From Clostridia bacterium (lineage in GTDB: Bacteria; Bacillota; Clostridia; Christensenellales; Aristaeellaceae): a stretch of DNA of 34,447 bases. A model generated the notes under the pieces. The model was not told where the DNA came from. It saw only the letters and a program-made list of their open reading frames with translations, and did no database searches. Shown here piece after piece: positions 1 through 10,502 of the stretch (the stretch's first letter is position 1; each line of letters begins with the position of its first letter). The stretch is from assembly GCA_017524725.1 (NCBI GenBank), contig JAFXUZ010000066.1, positions 1 to 34,447 on the forward strand. The letters run 5' to 3'. The position numbers and the translations under genes are program-made.

Positions 1-132
1 ATGGTCAACCTGCTGCTTGTAACGAATTTGACTGATCCGCGGATGGTGTTGCTGCGAATGCTTAAAGGGTTATGCGTTGAAAAACGTCGAAAATCGCGAC
101 CATTACAAATGACTTGTGTTTTAAGTTAGTGC
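1..132 (+). other. Foreign DNA at left edge, possible end of an insertion element
   Basis: Frame 1 is open from the first base to a TAG at 127-129 (42 codons, basic C-terminal half); the other two plus frames contain stops. On the minus strand the GH51 gene loses its homology exactly where this segment begins (about 130-135). That is the pattern of a transposase C-terminus lying at the end of an insertion element that landed in the GH51 gene. I do not recognise the peptide as a named transposase family, and I cannot see a terminal inverted repeat because the other end is outside the window. A misassembly junction would look the same. Confidence 0.35.
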
Positions 133-405
133 ATATGGGGTACGCTCCCTGCCCACGGCCTTTTTCCAGTGATAGCTGGACACGAAACAACCGCCCGGCC
201 ATCGGAGAATGGGCACCCGTATTTTTCTCATGGCCTCCAGGACATCGGTCCTGAAGCCGTCCCCGTCGGCAAAAGGGCTGCCGGGATCGAAAACGCCACC
301 ATAGATCTGGCGGTGAAAGTGCTCGATGAACTGCCCATAGATCAGGCTGCTGCGTTTCTTCATGACCCTTTCGGGCCTTACAGTGAACGTATCGCCCTTC
401 AACAT
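121..405 (-). pseudogene. Truncated GH51 alpha-L-arabinofuranosidase (N-terminal fragment)
   Basis: The ATG at 405 follows AAAGGAG with a 9-base spacer. About 91 codons match the start of GH51 arabinofuranosidases: the segment YGQFIEHFHRQIYGGVF at residues 23-39 and the barrel strand ILRWPGGCFVSSYHW at about 65-79, both hallmarks of intracellular family 51 enzymes that release arabinose from arabinan or arabinoxylan oligosaccharides. After GRERTPY the homology stops and a TAA follows three codons later, at 121-123. Family members are about 500 residues, so over 80% is missing, including both catalytic glutamates. There is no signal peptide. It lies 128 bases downstream of the GH3 gene in the same direction, so it was probably the second gene of a hemicellulose operon. 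Identity is secure; loss of function follows from the truncation unless the assembly is wrong here. Confidence 0.85.
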
Positions 406-533
406 CGTAAGGCGCTCCTTTCTGTGGCTGTTCGAATGGTTATTCGCTGCCGTCCGGCACGCCGCGCCCCGAGACAGAGCGCAAAGCCATCTCAACTCTA
501 CGCTCTATACTCTTGAGTACGCAAAGCGAGCGT

Positions 534-2945
534 TCAGTCAATGCGCAGGATCAGCCGCAGTATGTTCCGGGCAGCCTTCTCCATGTCATCCCGGGTCAGG
601 ACGCCTTTTCCCTTCGCCTCCAGCAGGCGGTCCGGGAAGCCGGTGGCCATCTTCATATCATTCCCCGCTGCCACCTCCTTGTAATGCTCGCCCAGGGTCC
701 ACCAGTCGGTGGTCACCATGCCGTCAAAGCCCCATTCCTCCCGGAGGACACCTGTAAGCAGGTCACGGTTTTCGCTGGCCCTGTGCCCGTTAACGATATT
801 GTAGCTGGACATGATGGACCACGGATGGGACTCCCGTACCACGATCTCGAACTGCTTCAGGTAGATCTCCCGGATAGCGCGTTCCGAAGCCCGGGAATCG
901 CAGTTGCGGCGGTTTGTCTCCTTGTTGTTCAGGGCAAAGTGCTTGGGCGTGGCGGCTATGTGTTCCGACTGGATGCCGCGGACCATGGCGGCCGCCTGTT
1001 TGCCTGCCAGCAGCGGATCCTCGGAAAAATATTCAAAGTTCCTGCCGCACAGGGGATTTCGGTGGATGTTGACGCCCGGCGCCAGCCATACCATGATGTT
1101 GTTTTCCTTGGCCTCAAGGGCGGCCGCCGCGCCGACCCGGTAAGCGATCTCCGGGTCCCAGGTGCTGCCCAGCAGCGTAGCGCAGGGGAAGGCGGTGGTC
1201 GTGACACCCAGACCCCGATGGAATCTTACGCCCGCGGGACCGTCTGCCGTCATGATGTTGGGAATGCCGTACCTTGCGTTGTTGCCATAGCCGAAGGTGT
1301 TGGCCAGGCCCACGTTGGGCTGGCCGCCCAACAGGCACGCCAGGTCTTCGTCCGGCAGGGCGGAAACGAATTCCTCCAGTGTCACTTTTCCGTCGGCCAC
1401 GTCCTTCAGCTTCATGCCGTCCCCGCCGCGGCCGAAGTTCTTCAGCCTCGGCACCGCGCGTACCTCGGGTGTGGCGTGGATCTCGTCATGGTTCATCGGC
1501 GGGAGGGCGGTGTAATTGATATCGTTACAGGGCGACACAGGAAGGCTTTCATACGTGCCGTCGGCCTTCAGGCGCCTTTCAAGGCAGGTGGGGGCCAGGC
1601 GTGCCGTCAGCTGAAGGATGACCCGGTCTCCGTCAACAGTCAGGGGCTCTCCCGTTTCCTTCACGTCCCGCACACTGGTGCCGATGTAGAAACGGTATTC
1701 GCCCTTTTCCATCACCCAGGCGGAGCGGGCCACTTTGCCCAGGTCGTCATAGGACGCCATGGACTCGACCGGGAAACGAACGGTAACGTATTCCGATTCG
1801 CCGGGGGCCAGCAGGCGGGTCTTGCGGTATCCCGCCAGAGCGCGGGCGGGCTTCCCAAGCTTTCCCTGTGGAGCGCTGTAATATACCTGCGCCACCTCGC
1901 GGCCCGGGCAGTCCCCCACGTTGGTCACCGTGACCGAGGCGCTTACCACGCCGCCCGAAATCTCGATCTTTTCCCCGCTCAGGACAAAACGGGTATAGCT
2001 CAGGCCGTATCCGAAGGGATACACCACCCTGTCCCTGGCGCCTGGAATGGTCTCGAAATACCGGTAGCCGACGTAAACGTCCTCGGTGTAGTCCACGTAT
2101 TCGTCGCTGTCATAAAAATGTTCGCATCCGGGATAATCGTCCAGTTCGGCGGCATAGGTATCCGTCAACTTGCCCGAAGGGTTGTACAGGCCCATCAGCA
2201 GCTCCGCCTCGGCGCAGCCCCCTTCCATACCGCCCTGGAAGGCCAGGAGCAATCCCTGGATACGCGCATGGTCCCTGAAATATGCGGTCTCCACCATGCC
2301 GCCCACATTGAGCACCACCACGGTTTTCTCAAACACGGCCGATACGGCCTCCACCATCCGCCTTTCAGCATCCGACAGGTAAAAATCGCCCCGTTCGAAC
2401 AGTACGTCGCTCATGCTGACGGCATCCCCGGTCACCGGTTCCTTCCGGGTGATCCGGGCATGGGGGGATTTGCGGTCCCATCCCTCGCCGGAAAAGCGGC
2501 TGATGGAAATCACCGCGGTATCCGTGAAGGCCCGGGCACCGGTGAGAAGTTCCGCAGGCACGTCGGGTTCGGCGACCATGCCCGGGGCCCAGTGGGCCGC
2601 GTACATGTCCCTGACGTAATCCCGGTAAAAATCCGCCGTCCCGGAAAAGATGTTTTCTTCCCCGGCGACCTCCCTGAACCCATCATACAGGTTGCGGACA
2701 TAGGGCACCGTCACATCGCCGCTGCCGCCGCCGCCCTTGACATAGTCGAAGGTCGCCTTGCCGAACAGCGCAACACGGCATCCGCGCCTCAGCGGAAGGG
2801 CGCTGTCCTCGTTTTTCAACAGTACCATGCCCTCACGTGCCGCCATGCGGGACAGTGCGATGTGCTCCTCTCCCGCAGTGATCCGCCGTCCGTCCTTTCC
2901 CAGAGGGATCCCGGGCAGGTAACGCGCTCTGATCCATTTTTCCAT
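534..2945 (-). CDS. GH3 beta-glycosidase with circularly permuted domain order
   Basis: 803 residues from the ATG at 2945, chosen because GGGAGGAAG lies just before it; an ATG 11 codons upstream lacks this. The usual GH3 domains appear in swapped order. Residues about 35-260 are the alpha/beta-sandwich domain (EGMVLLKNEDSALPL near 38-52), about 300-425 the fibronectin-like domain, and about 525-803 the (beta/alpha)8 domain that normally comes first. The barrel carries LAPGVNIHRNPLCGRNFEYF (621-640), PKHF (667-670) and GFDGMVTTDW, whose Asp747 is the expected nucleophile. This permutation is known in rumen beta-glucosidases of the Ruminococcus albus and Butyrivibrio type. There is no signal peptide, so it acts in the cytoplasm on short beta-glucosides or xylosides. 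Substrate cannot be fixed from sequence. The broken GH51 gene lies downstream and an esterase gene is divergent. Confidence 0.93.
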   Translation of the reverse strand: MEKWIRARYLPGIPLGKDGRRITAGEEHIALSRMAAREGMVLLKNEDSALPLRRGCRVALFGKATFDYVKGGGGSGDVTVPYVRNLYDGFREVAGEENIFSGTADFYRDYVRDMYAAHWAPGMVAEPDVPAELLTGARAFTDTAVISISRFSGEGWDRKSPHARITRKEPVTGDAVSMSDVLFERGDFYLSDAERRMVEAVSAVFEKTVVVLNVGGMVETAYFRDHARIQGLLLAFQGGMEGGCAEAELLMGLYNPSGKLTDTYAAELDDYPGCEHFYDSDEYVDYTEDVYVGYRYFETIPGARDRVVYPFGYGLSYTRFVLSGEKIEISGGVVSASVTVTNVGDCPGREVAQVYYSAPQGKLGKPARALAGYRKTRLLAPGESEYVTVRFPVESMASYDDLGKVARSAWVMEKGEYRFYIGTSVRDVKETGEPLTVDGDRVILQLTARLAPTCLERRLKADGTYESLPVSPCNDINYTALPPMNHDEIHATPEVRAVPRLKNFGRGGDGMKLKDVADGKVTLEEFVSALPDEDLACLLGGQPNVGLANTFGYGNNARYGIPNIMTADGPAGVRFHRGLGVTTTAFPCATLLGSTWDPEIAYRVGAAAALEAKENNIMVWLAPGVNIHRNPLCGRNFEYFSEDPLLAGKQAAAMVRGIQSEHIAATPKHFALNNKETNRRNCDSRASERAIREIYLKQFEIVVRESHPWSIMSSYNIVNGHRASENRDLLTGVLREEWGFDGMVTTDWWTLGEHYKEVAAGNDMKMATGFPDRLLEAKGKGVLTRDDMEKAARNILRLILRID

Positions 2946-3035
2946 ATTTTCTTCCTCCCGCAGGTCCGGGCGGGGCAATGCACCGGACCGTTATTCGCTT
3001 GATCTCCGCCGCAGACAGTGCGGCCGGTCAGGATA

Positions 3036-3066
3036 AGTTTATCTCTTAAAGCCTCCTCTATGTCAA
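3036..3066 (-). promoter_or_regulatory. Probable sigma-A promoter for the GH3/GH51 operon
   Basis: On the minus strand a perfect TTGACA (3066-3061) is followed 19 bases later by TAAACT (3041-3036); a shifted reading gives GATAAA at 17 bases. It lies about 90 bases upstream of the GH3 start codon and is divergent from the esterase promoter at 3119-3149. Confidence 0.5.
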
Positions 3067-3118
3067 CCCCCGGAAAGGCCATGCCGCGGAATAATTTGAC
3101 GGCAAAAACACAAGGCTA

Positions 3119-3149
3119 TTGACTAAATACGGGGCACATGCGGTAGAAT
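3119..3149 (+). promoter_or_regulatory. Probable sigma-A promoter for the alpha/beta-hydrolase gene
   Basis: TTGACT (3119-3124), 19-base spacer, TAGAAT (3144-3149), about 60 bases before the ATG at 3208. The spacer is longer than the optimal 17, as in two other candidate promoters of this window. Confidence 0.5.
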
Positions 3150-3207
3150 AGGCATACGGGCTCCGGCCCGATCCTTATATGACGGTCTATTCACGGAGGA
3201 TAAACGC

Positions 3208-4191
3208 ATGGATTATGAAAATAAGACCCTCGGTTCCCTTTTAAGCGACCCCCGCATCGCCCCGGTCGCACCGAACGCCATCCGGGCATGGGATCTTTCA
3301 AAGGAAGATTTCTGGGGCAAGACCCTGAAGCAGATCAGGGAGGAACACCTGTTTGCCGGTGACCTTGTCCGGGGTTTTGACCGGCTGTTCCGCGCCGCCG
3401 ATACGCCCGACTGGACATACCCCCTGTATACCCCGGCGGAATGCGCCGAAGATCCGGCCAGGAATGGGACCAACCTGCTCCGCCTTCCCTCCGACGATCC
3501 CGCCGCCGACGGCCGTCCTTTCATCCTGCTGGTACCCGGCGGCGGATTTGTGAACGTCCGGAACCTGACGGAGGGCTGGCCCATTGCCGCGCAGTTCAAC
3601 CGCCTGGGCTACCATGTGTTCGTCCTCACTTACCAGGTGGACGCCAGGGAAAGGCTGCTGGAAAAAAACATGCGTGACTTTGCCCGTGCCCTTGGGATCA
3701 TCCGGGAAAATGCGGACCGCTTCCATGTCTGTGCGGACAGGTACATCACCTGCGGCTTTTCCGCCGGAGGGTACCTGGTATGCCTTTGGAACACCTCCAT
3801 GGGGTACCCCGCCCATGGCCTGCCCAAACCGCAGGCCGTCTTCCCTGTTTATCCCGTTACCAGCCTGAAGGAACAGATCCGCTACGGTGACACTGACCCG
3901 GCCTGGTCCCTGCGCCTGTACGGCTGCTCTCTGGCTGAAGCGGCACAGACCGAATACGACATTCCCGGGCATGTGGAGCTTTTCCCGCCCTGCGCCATCT
4001 TCCTCGCCGCCCAGGACGAATTGGTGGACCCGGAAAACTCCAGGCTGCTGTACGCCGCCCTTATGAAAGCGCAGATCCCCTGTCACATGGAGATCGGCCC
4101 CACCGGCGGCCACGGCTTTGCCGACGGTGAAGGAATGTGCATGGCCGGATGGACCCAAAGGGCTGTAAAATGGTTTGAAGGGCTGAAATAA
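3208..4191 (+). CDS. Alpha/beta-hydrolase, probable carbohydrate esterase
   Basis: 327 residues; the ATG follows a GGAGG at 3196-3200 (TCACGGAGGATAAACGC). The alpha/beta-hydrolase fold shows an oxyanion-hole motif PGGGFV (110-115), the nucleophile elbow GFSAGG with Ser185 (183-188), an acid residue near AAQDELVDPENS and a catalytic His in TGGHGF close to the C-terminus. The architecture matches the BD-FAE/acetyl esterase type proteins common in plant-polysaccharide loci, which remove acetyl or feruloyl groups from xylan-derived oligosaccharides. No signal peptide is present, so it is cytoplasmic. The N-terminal 60 residues are an extension before the hydrolase core. It is divergent from GH3/GH51, which fits deacylation of the same imported oligosaccharides. 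The fold is certain; the esterase substrate is inferred from context. Confidence 0.8.
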   Translation: MDYENKTLGSLLSDPRIAPVAPNAIRAWDLSKEDFWGKTLKQIREEHLFAGDLVRGFDRLFRAADTPDWTYPLYTPAECAEDPARNGTNLLRLPSDDPAADGRPFILLVPGGGFVNVRNLTEGWPIAAQFNRLGYHVFVLTYQVDARERLLEKNMRDFARALGIIRENADRFHVCADRYITCGFSAGGYLVCLWNTSMGYPAHGLPKPQAVFPVYPVTSLKEQIRYGDTDPAWSLRLYGCSLAEAAQTEYDIPGHVELFPPCAIFLAAQDELVDPENSRLLYAALMKAQIPCHMEIGPTGGHGFADGEGMCMAGWTQRAVKWFEGLK

Positions 4192-4222
4192 AAGACGCAA
4201 AAAGAAGCCTCAAAACAGAAAT

Positions 4223-4263
4223 CAGGGACTGCCGCAAACATTGCAGCAGCCCCTGCTTTTTTT
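4223..4263. terminator. Rho-independent terminator between convergent genes
   Basis: CAGGG (4223-4227) pairs with CCCTG (4251-4255); after one A-C mismatch CTGC (4229-4232) pairs with GCAG (4246-4249). Seven T follow on the plus strand (4257-4263). It ends the esterase transcript and may also serve the phosphofructokinase from the other side, where the T tract is poorer. Confidence 0.8.
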
Positions 4264-4280
4264 ATCGGTTATTCCGTTGA

Positions 4281-5546
4281 TCACTTGCCGCGGGGAGCGC
4301 TCCAGTCGTAGTTCTTCATGTGGATGCTCAGATGGCGCGGCAGACCTTCGACCATCATCGGCTGATAATGGCCCTGGATCAGCGGGCGGACGTAGTCGAG
4401 GAATTCCTCGGTGACATAGTTGCCTGCTTCGTTGATCCACTTGCGCGGCACCATCTTTTCGTCGTTGGCGATGCGATGCACATCGTACACGCCGGTGGCG
4501 CTCTGGTAAGGATCGTCGGACACGCGGTCGATAACGACCATCACGCCGGAGGAACCTTCGTCAGCGGCCTTCACGGTGGCGCCGCCCACGTTGAATGCTT
4601 CGTCCACGTCGACCCTGCTGGCCATATGGGCCGCAGCGCGCTGCAGGGTGGAAAGCTCAACGGCACGGGTCTTGCAGCCCAGCTCATTCTTGATGACCGT
4701 AGCCAGGTAGGAGGCGGTACCGGACATCTGGATGTGGCCGAACGCGTCGGTGGTCGTGTTGGCGGAGGCGCATTCGCAGACATATTTGCCTTCTTCGGTC
4801 TTGATGCCCTCGGAAACGACGGCTACCACCACGTCCTTCTTCTCAAGGAGCCCTTTGACTTCCTGGACGAAGTTTTCTACGCTGAAGGGAAGCTCGGGCA
4901 GGTAGATCAGGTCGGGACCTTCGCAGTCCTCACCCCTGCACAGGCCCGCGGCGCCGGTCAGCCAGCCCGCGTTGCGGCCCATGATCTCCACGATGTTGAC
5001 GTTCTTCTTTTTGTAGGAGAAGCCCATCGCGTCGCAGATGATCTCCTTGGTGGAGGTAGCGATGTACTTGGCGGCACTGCCGAAACCGGGGGTGTGGTCG
5101 GTGATGGCCAGGTCGTTGTCGATGGTCTTGGGGCAGCCGACGAACTTCTGCTTCGCACCGGTCAGCAGGGAGTAGTCAAACAGCTTGCGGATGGTGTCCA
5201 TGGAATCGTTGCCGCCGATGTAGATGAACACTTCGATGTCCAGCTTGTCCAGCAGCTCGAAAATGCGCTCGTAAACGGCCTTGTCCTCGTGGATCTCCGG
5301 CAGCTTGTAGCGGCAGGTGCCCAGGAAAGCGGAAGGAGTGCGCTTGAGCAGCTCCAGGTCCAGCTCGTTCTTGATATACTCGGACAGGTCCACATACTGC
5401 TCATCCATGAAGCCCTGGATGCCGTAGCGCATGCCGTAGACCTTGTTGAAGCCACGCTCCATAGCGGTTTTGAACACGCCAGCGAGGCTGGAATTGATGA
5501 CGGCCGTGGGGCCGCCGGACTGACCGACGAGAACGTTTCCCTTCAT
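4281..5546 (-). CDS. pfp: 6-phosphofructokinase, PPi-dependent signature
   Basis: 421 residues; the ATG at 5546 is preceded by GAGG with an 8-base spacer. It phosphorylates fructose 6-phosphate to the 1,6-bisphosphate in glycolysis. The N-terminal GQSGGPTAVINSS (8-20), GGND (111-114), PKTIDND (139-145) and MGRNAGWLT (189-197) define the PFK-A fold. ATP enzymes have GGDG and PGTIDND; Asp in place of the second Gly and Lys in PKTIDND are the known markers of pyrophosphate-using enzymes. The length of about 420 fits the clostridial PPi-type group rather than the 320-residue ATP type. Cytoplasmic; monocistronic between a terminator and its own consensus promoter. Confidence in PFK is very high; phosphoryl donor PPi is inferred from residues. 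Confidence 0.93.
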   Translation of the reverse strand: MKGNVLVGQSGGPTAVINSSLAGVFKTAMERGFNKVYGMRYGIQGFMDEQYVDLSEYIKNELDLELLKRTPSAFLGTCRYKLPEIHEDKAVYERIFELLDKLDIEVFIYIGGNDSMDTIRKLFDYSLLTGAKQKFVGCPKTIDNDLAITDHTPGFGSAAKYIATSTKEIICDAMGFSYKKKNVNIVEIMGRNAGWLTGAAGLCRGEDCEGPDLIYLPELPFSVENFVQEVKGLLEKKDVVVAVVSEGIKTEEGKYVCECASANTTTDAFGHIQMSGTASYLATVIKNELGCKTRAVELSTLQRAAAHMASRVDVDEAFNVGGATVKAADEGSSGVMVVIDRVSDDPYQSATGVYDVHRIANDEKMVPRKWINEAGNYVTEEFLDYVRPLIQGHYQPMMVEGLPRHLSIHMKNYDWSAPRGK

Positions 5547-5690
5547 TCTTGTTGCCTCATTTCATTTTTTCTTATACAGACACCGGTCGTCCGGAGGCGG
5601 CCGGAGCAGATAACGGTTTCGGAACCGGTACGCTGGTACCGCGGCGCCCTTCGGGAACAGGCCGCGATCATCTGTCGCAAAAACAGAATT
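5547..5690 (-). promoter_or_regulatory. Long 5' leader of the phosphofructokinase gene
   Basis: The predicted start of transcription (about 5690) leaves some 145 untranslated bases before the ATG. Several short hairpins can form: CGGTT with AACCG around 5615-5630, and GC-rich arms near 5586-5604. I see no match to a riboswitch or T-box I know, and no T-run typical of a leader terminator. It may only be a stable untranslated region. The remaining intergenic bases (5727-5863) show no gene and no clear terminator for the kinase upstream. Confidence 0.3.
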
Positions 5691-5697
5691 CCGAGAA

Positions 5698-5726
5698 ATT
5701 ATACAACCGATGCGAAGACTTGTCAA
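5698..5726 (-). promoter_or_regulatory. Consensus sigma-A promoter of the phosphofructokinase gene
   Basis: TTGACA (5726-5721) and TATAAT (5703-5698) on the minus strand, both perfect, separated by exactly 17 bases. This is the strongest promoter in the window and fits a constitutive glycolytic gene. Confidence 0.9.
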
Positions 5727-5863
5727 CCGGATACCTATAATGGAAAAAATTCATCTCCGGCGGTTTCCGGGCCAGGCAGCCGGGTCATTTTCGATATATC
5801 CGCAGGGTGCGGTCACGATCTTTGGCATTTCCAAATCCCCGGGATCCGCTGTCCTCCCTGCGC

Positions 5864-6691
5864 TCACTCCATCGCCATAAGGTCCGGCAGCGTGGCCTCA
5901 AAATCGACCCCGTACCAGGGTTTGTCCCCGTCCTGCAGTGTCACTTCGATGGTGTGGGCGGTATAATCGGCGGCGATCCGCATCGCGTCGCGCCAGGAGC
6001 GGCCCTTCATCATCTCGCCGACGCAGGTGCTGGAAAACAGGTCCCCGGTGCCGTGGTACGATGCGTCGATCCGCCTGTTCTGGTATACGTAATATTCGCC
6101 GGTCGCACGGTCGTACCCCATCACGCCGGTCTGTCCCTTTTTAAGTGACACGCCCGTCAGCACGCTGACCTTCGCGCCCAGGGAATCCAGCCCGGCAAGG
6201 AGCTCTCTGATATACTCGTCGTCATACTCCTCGCGGTATTCCATTCCCGTCATCAGGGCGGCCTCGGTGATGTTGGGCACAATGATGTCGGCCCCGGCGC
6301 AAAGCTCTGCATTCTTTTTCACATAATCCATGTCGAATGCCGGATACAGTTTCCCGTTGTCTGCCATAACGGGGTCGACGACGATCAGGGTGTCCTTTCC
6401 CCGGAACATATCAAACAGCCTCCGGACCTGGTCGATCTGCCCGATGCTCCCAAGATACCCGGTATAGATGGCGTCGAACGCGACTCCTTCGCTCTTCCAG
6501 TGGGCCGCGATGGGATCGATCTGGTCGGAAAGATCCTTGCAGGTAAAGTTCTTGAACATCGTGTGGGTCGAAAGGAGCGCCGTGGGCAGGATCACCGTTT
6601 CGGAACCCAGCGCCGAGATCACCGGCAATGCGATGGTCAGGGAGCATTTTCCCAGGCACGAGATATCCTGGATGGTCAGTACGCGTTTCAT
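5864..6691 (-). CDS. pdxY: Pyridoxal/pyridoxamine kinase (ribokinase-like)
   Basis: 275 residues from the ATG at 6691, chosen for the AGGAGGG 8 bases before it; an ATG seven codons upstream has no such site. It makes pyridoxal 5'-phosphate from salvaged B6 vitamers with ATP. Visible family features are the N-terminal strand KRVLTIQDISCLGKCSLT (2-19), the metal/ATP motif DPVMADNGKLY (106-116), PNITEAALMTG (139-149) and the anion-hole GTGD (214-217) with catalytic Asp217. The bacterial PdxY/PdxK group is about 280 residues, so this is full length. Whether it prefers pyridoxal or pyridoxamine, and hence pdxY against pdxK, cannot be read from the sequence. It has its own promoter and is divergent from the isomerase-like gene. 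Confidence 0.88.
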   Translation of the reverse strand: MKRVLTIQDISCLGKCSLTIALPVISALGSETVILPTALLSTHTMFKNFTCKDLSDQIDPIAAHWKSEGVAFDAIYTGYLGSIGQIDQVRRLFDMFRGKDTLIVVDPVMADNGKLYPAFDMDYVKKNAELCAGADIIVPNITEAALMTGMEYREEYDDEYIRELLAGLDSLGAKVSVLTGVSLKKGQTGVMGYDRATGEYYVYQNRRIDASYHGTGDLFSSTCVGEMMKGRSWRDAMRIAADYTAHTIEVTLQDGDKPWYGVDFEATLPDLMAME

Positions 6692-6766
6692 TTGCCGATC
6701 CCTCCTGTGCATGGCCTATCGGTCCGTTTCATTTTTTTATCCCGGCATCGGCCGCCGGTCTGACAA

Positions 6767-6795
6767 AGTGTAATCTCTGCGCAGCGCGATGTCAA
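6767..6795 (-). promoter_or_regulatory. Sigma-A promoter of the pyridoxal kinase gene
   Basis: Minus strand TTGACA (6795-6790), 17-base spacer, TACACT (6772-6767). The ATG is about 70 bases downstream of the expected start point. Confidence 0.75.
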
Positions 6796-6823
6796 GCCGA
6801 CGAACTGTTTTTCCGCCGTTCTG

Positions 6824-6854
6824 TTGACTTAGAGCCAGCTCCATGGGTTAAAAT
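6824..6854 (+). promoter_or_regulatory. Probable promoter of the isomerase-like gene
   Basis: TTGACT (6824-6829), 19-base spacer, TAAAAT (6849-6854), followed after 55 bases by the ATG at 6910. Divergent from the pyridoxal kinase promoter. Confidence 0.5.
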
Positions 6855-6909
6855 ATCACCGTCGGCGTTGAAGCGCCGCCGCATAAAAACGATACGGGAG
6901 GCAAATGCC

Positions 6910-7752
6910 ATGCGTTTGGGAGGGTCCGTCTCAGGCCGGTACTCAGGACCCGCGGAATGGGAACAGCTGCTTAAAGCGTCACACTTCAGGGCTGTCACCG
7001 CTCCTTTCAACTGCCATACACCGCGGGAGGAAACCGCGGCATATGTCGCCGCTGCCCGGCGGCAGGACGCCGTGATCGCCGAGGCCGGGGTTTGGAGGAA
7101 TCTGTTCGATCCCGATCCTTCGTCCGCCGCGGCGGCCATGGAATACGCCAAAGGGCAATTGGCCCTGGCCGACGAATGGGGCATCCCATGCTGCGTCAAC
7201 ATCGTGGGCACCCAAAGCTCCGCGGGATGGGACGCCGCGGACAGGAGCAACTTCACCCCCGAAACCTATGAAAAGATCATCGACAGCATCCGGGAGATCA
7301 TCGACAGCGTCAAACCGGACCGGGCTTTCTACTGCATCGAGCCCATGCCCTGGATGGTGCCCGACAGCCCGGAGGCTTACCTTCGATTGATCCGGGACGT
7401 GGACCTCAGGCAGTTCGGCGCACACATGGATTTTGTGAACATGATCAACTGTCCCCGCCGTTCACTGGACGCCGAGGGTTTCATTGAGGAATGCTTCCAC
7501 GCCCTGGCTCCCCACATCAAAAGCACCCACCTGAAGGATTCCAGGATGCATCCCACCAGGCTTACCTCCGTCATCGAGGAATGCAGCCCCGGTGAAGGCG
7601 GCCTTGACTTTGCCGCGGTACTCAGGACCATCGACCGTTATCTGCCCGCCGACGCCCCTGTGCTGCTTGAGCATATGCAGACCTTTGAGGAATACAGCCG
7701 GGCCTACGCCTATGTGGCCGCGCAGGCGGAAAAAGCCGGCGTGATCATTTAG
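6910..7752 (+). CDS. Sugar phosphate isomerase/epimerase-like TIM barrel
   Basis: 280 residues from the ATG at 6910; GGGAGG at 6896-6901 with an 8-base spacer decides this start over the in-frame ATG far upstream. The fold is the xylose-isomerase-like TIM barrel (AP endonuclease family 2). Metal-ligand positions typical of the family are visible: a Glu in YCIEPMPWM, an Asp in GAHMDFVNMIN, His/Lys in IKSTHLKD, and a C-terminal Glu in PVLLEHMQTFEEY. Known members isomerise or epimerise sugars or inosose derivatives with a divalent metal. Substrate is unknown: neighbours are a B6 kinase and ion transport genes, which do not specify a pathway. Soluble and without signal peptide. The fold is well supported; the reaction is open. 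Confidence 0.8.
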   Translation: MRLGGSVSGRYSGPAEWEQLLKASHFRAVTAPFNCHTPREETAAYVAAARRQDAVIAEAGVWRNLFDPDPSSAAAAMEYAKGQLALADEWGIPCCVNIVGTQSSAGWDAADRSNFTPETYEKIIDSIREIIDSVKPDRAFYCIEPMPWMVPDSPEAYLRLIRDVDLRQFGAHMDFVNMINCPRRSLDAEGFIEECFHALAPHIKSTHLKDSRMHPTRLTSVIEECSPGEGGLDFAAVLRTIDRYLPADAPVLLEHMQTFEEYSRAYAYVAAQAEKAGVII

Positions 7753-7775
7753 CATCCGGATCCGCGCGTCAAAAA

Positions 7776-7815
7776 GCGCTGCCGCAGTCGACTTCCCGCG
7801 GCAGCGCGTTTTTTT
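7776..7815. terminator. Bidirectional rho-independent terminator
   Basis: GCGCTGCCGC (7776-7785) and GCGGCAGCGC (7798-7807) form a perfect 10-bp stem with a 12-base loop. Seven T follow on the plus strand (7809-7815), and five A precede the stem (7771-7775), which become T on the minus strand. It separates the convergent isomerase-like and calcium ATPase genes. Confidence 0.92.
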
Positions 7816-7828
7816 GTCTGCAAATGGA

Positions 7829-10486
<2,658 letters not shown>

Positions 10487-10502
10487 TTTTTTCCTCCGAT
10501 GT

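Noticed and set aside
513..3002. 829-codon open frame on the plus strand opposite the GH3 gene
   Set aside because: Long open antisense frames are common in GC-rich genes; no ribosome site or recognisable domain, and GH3 homology covers the other strand fully.
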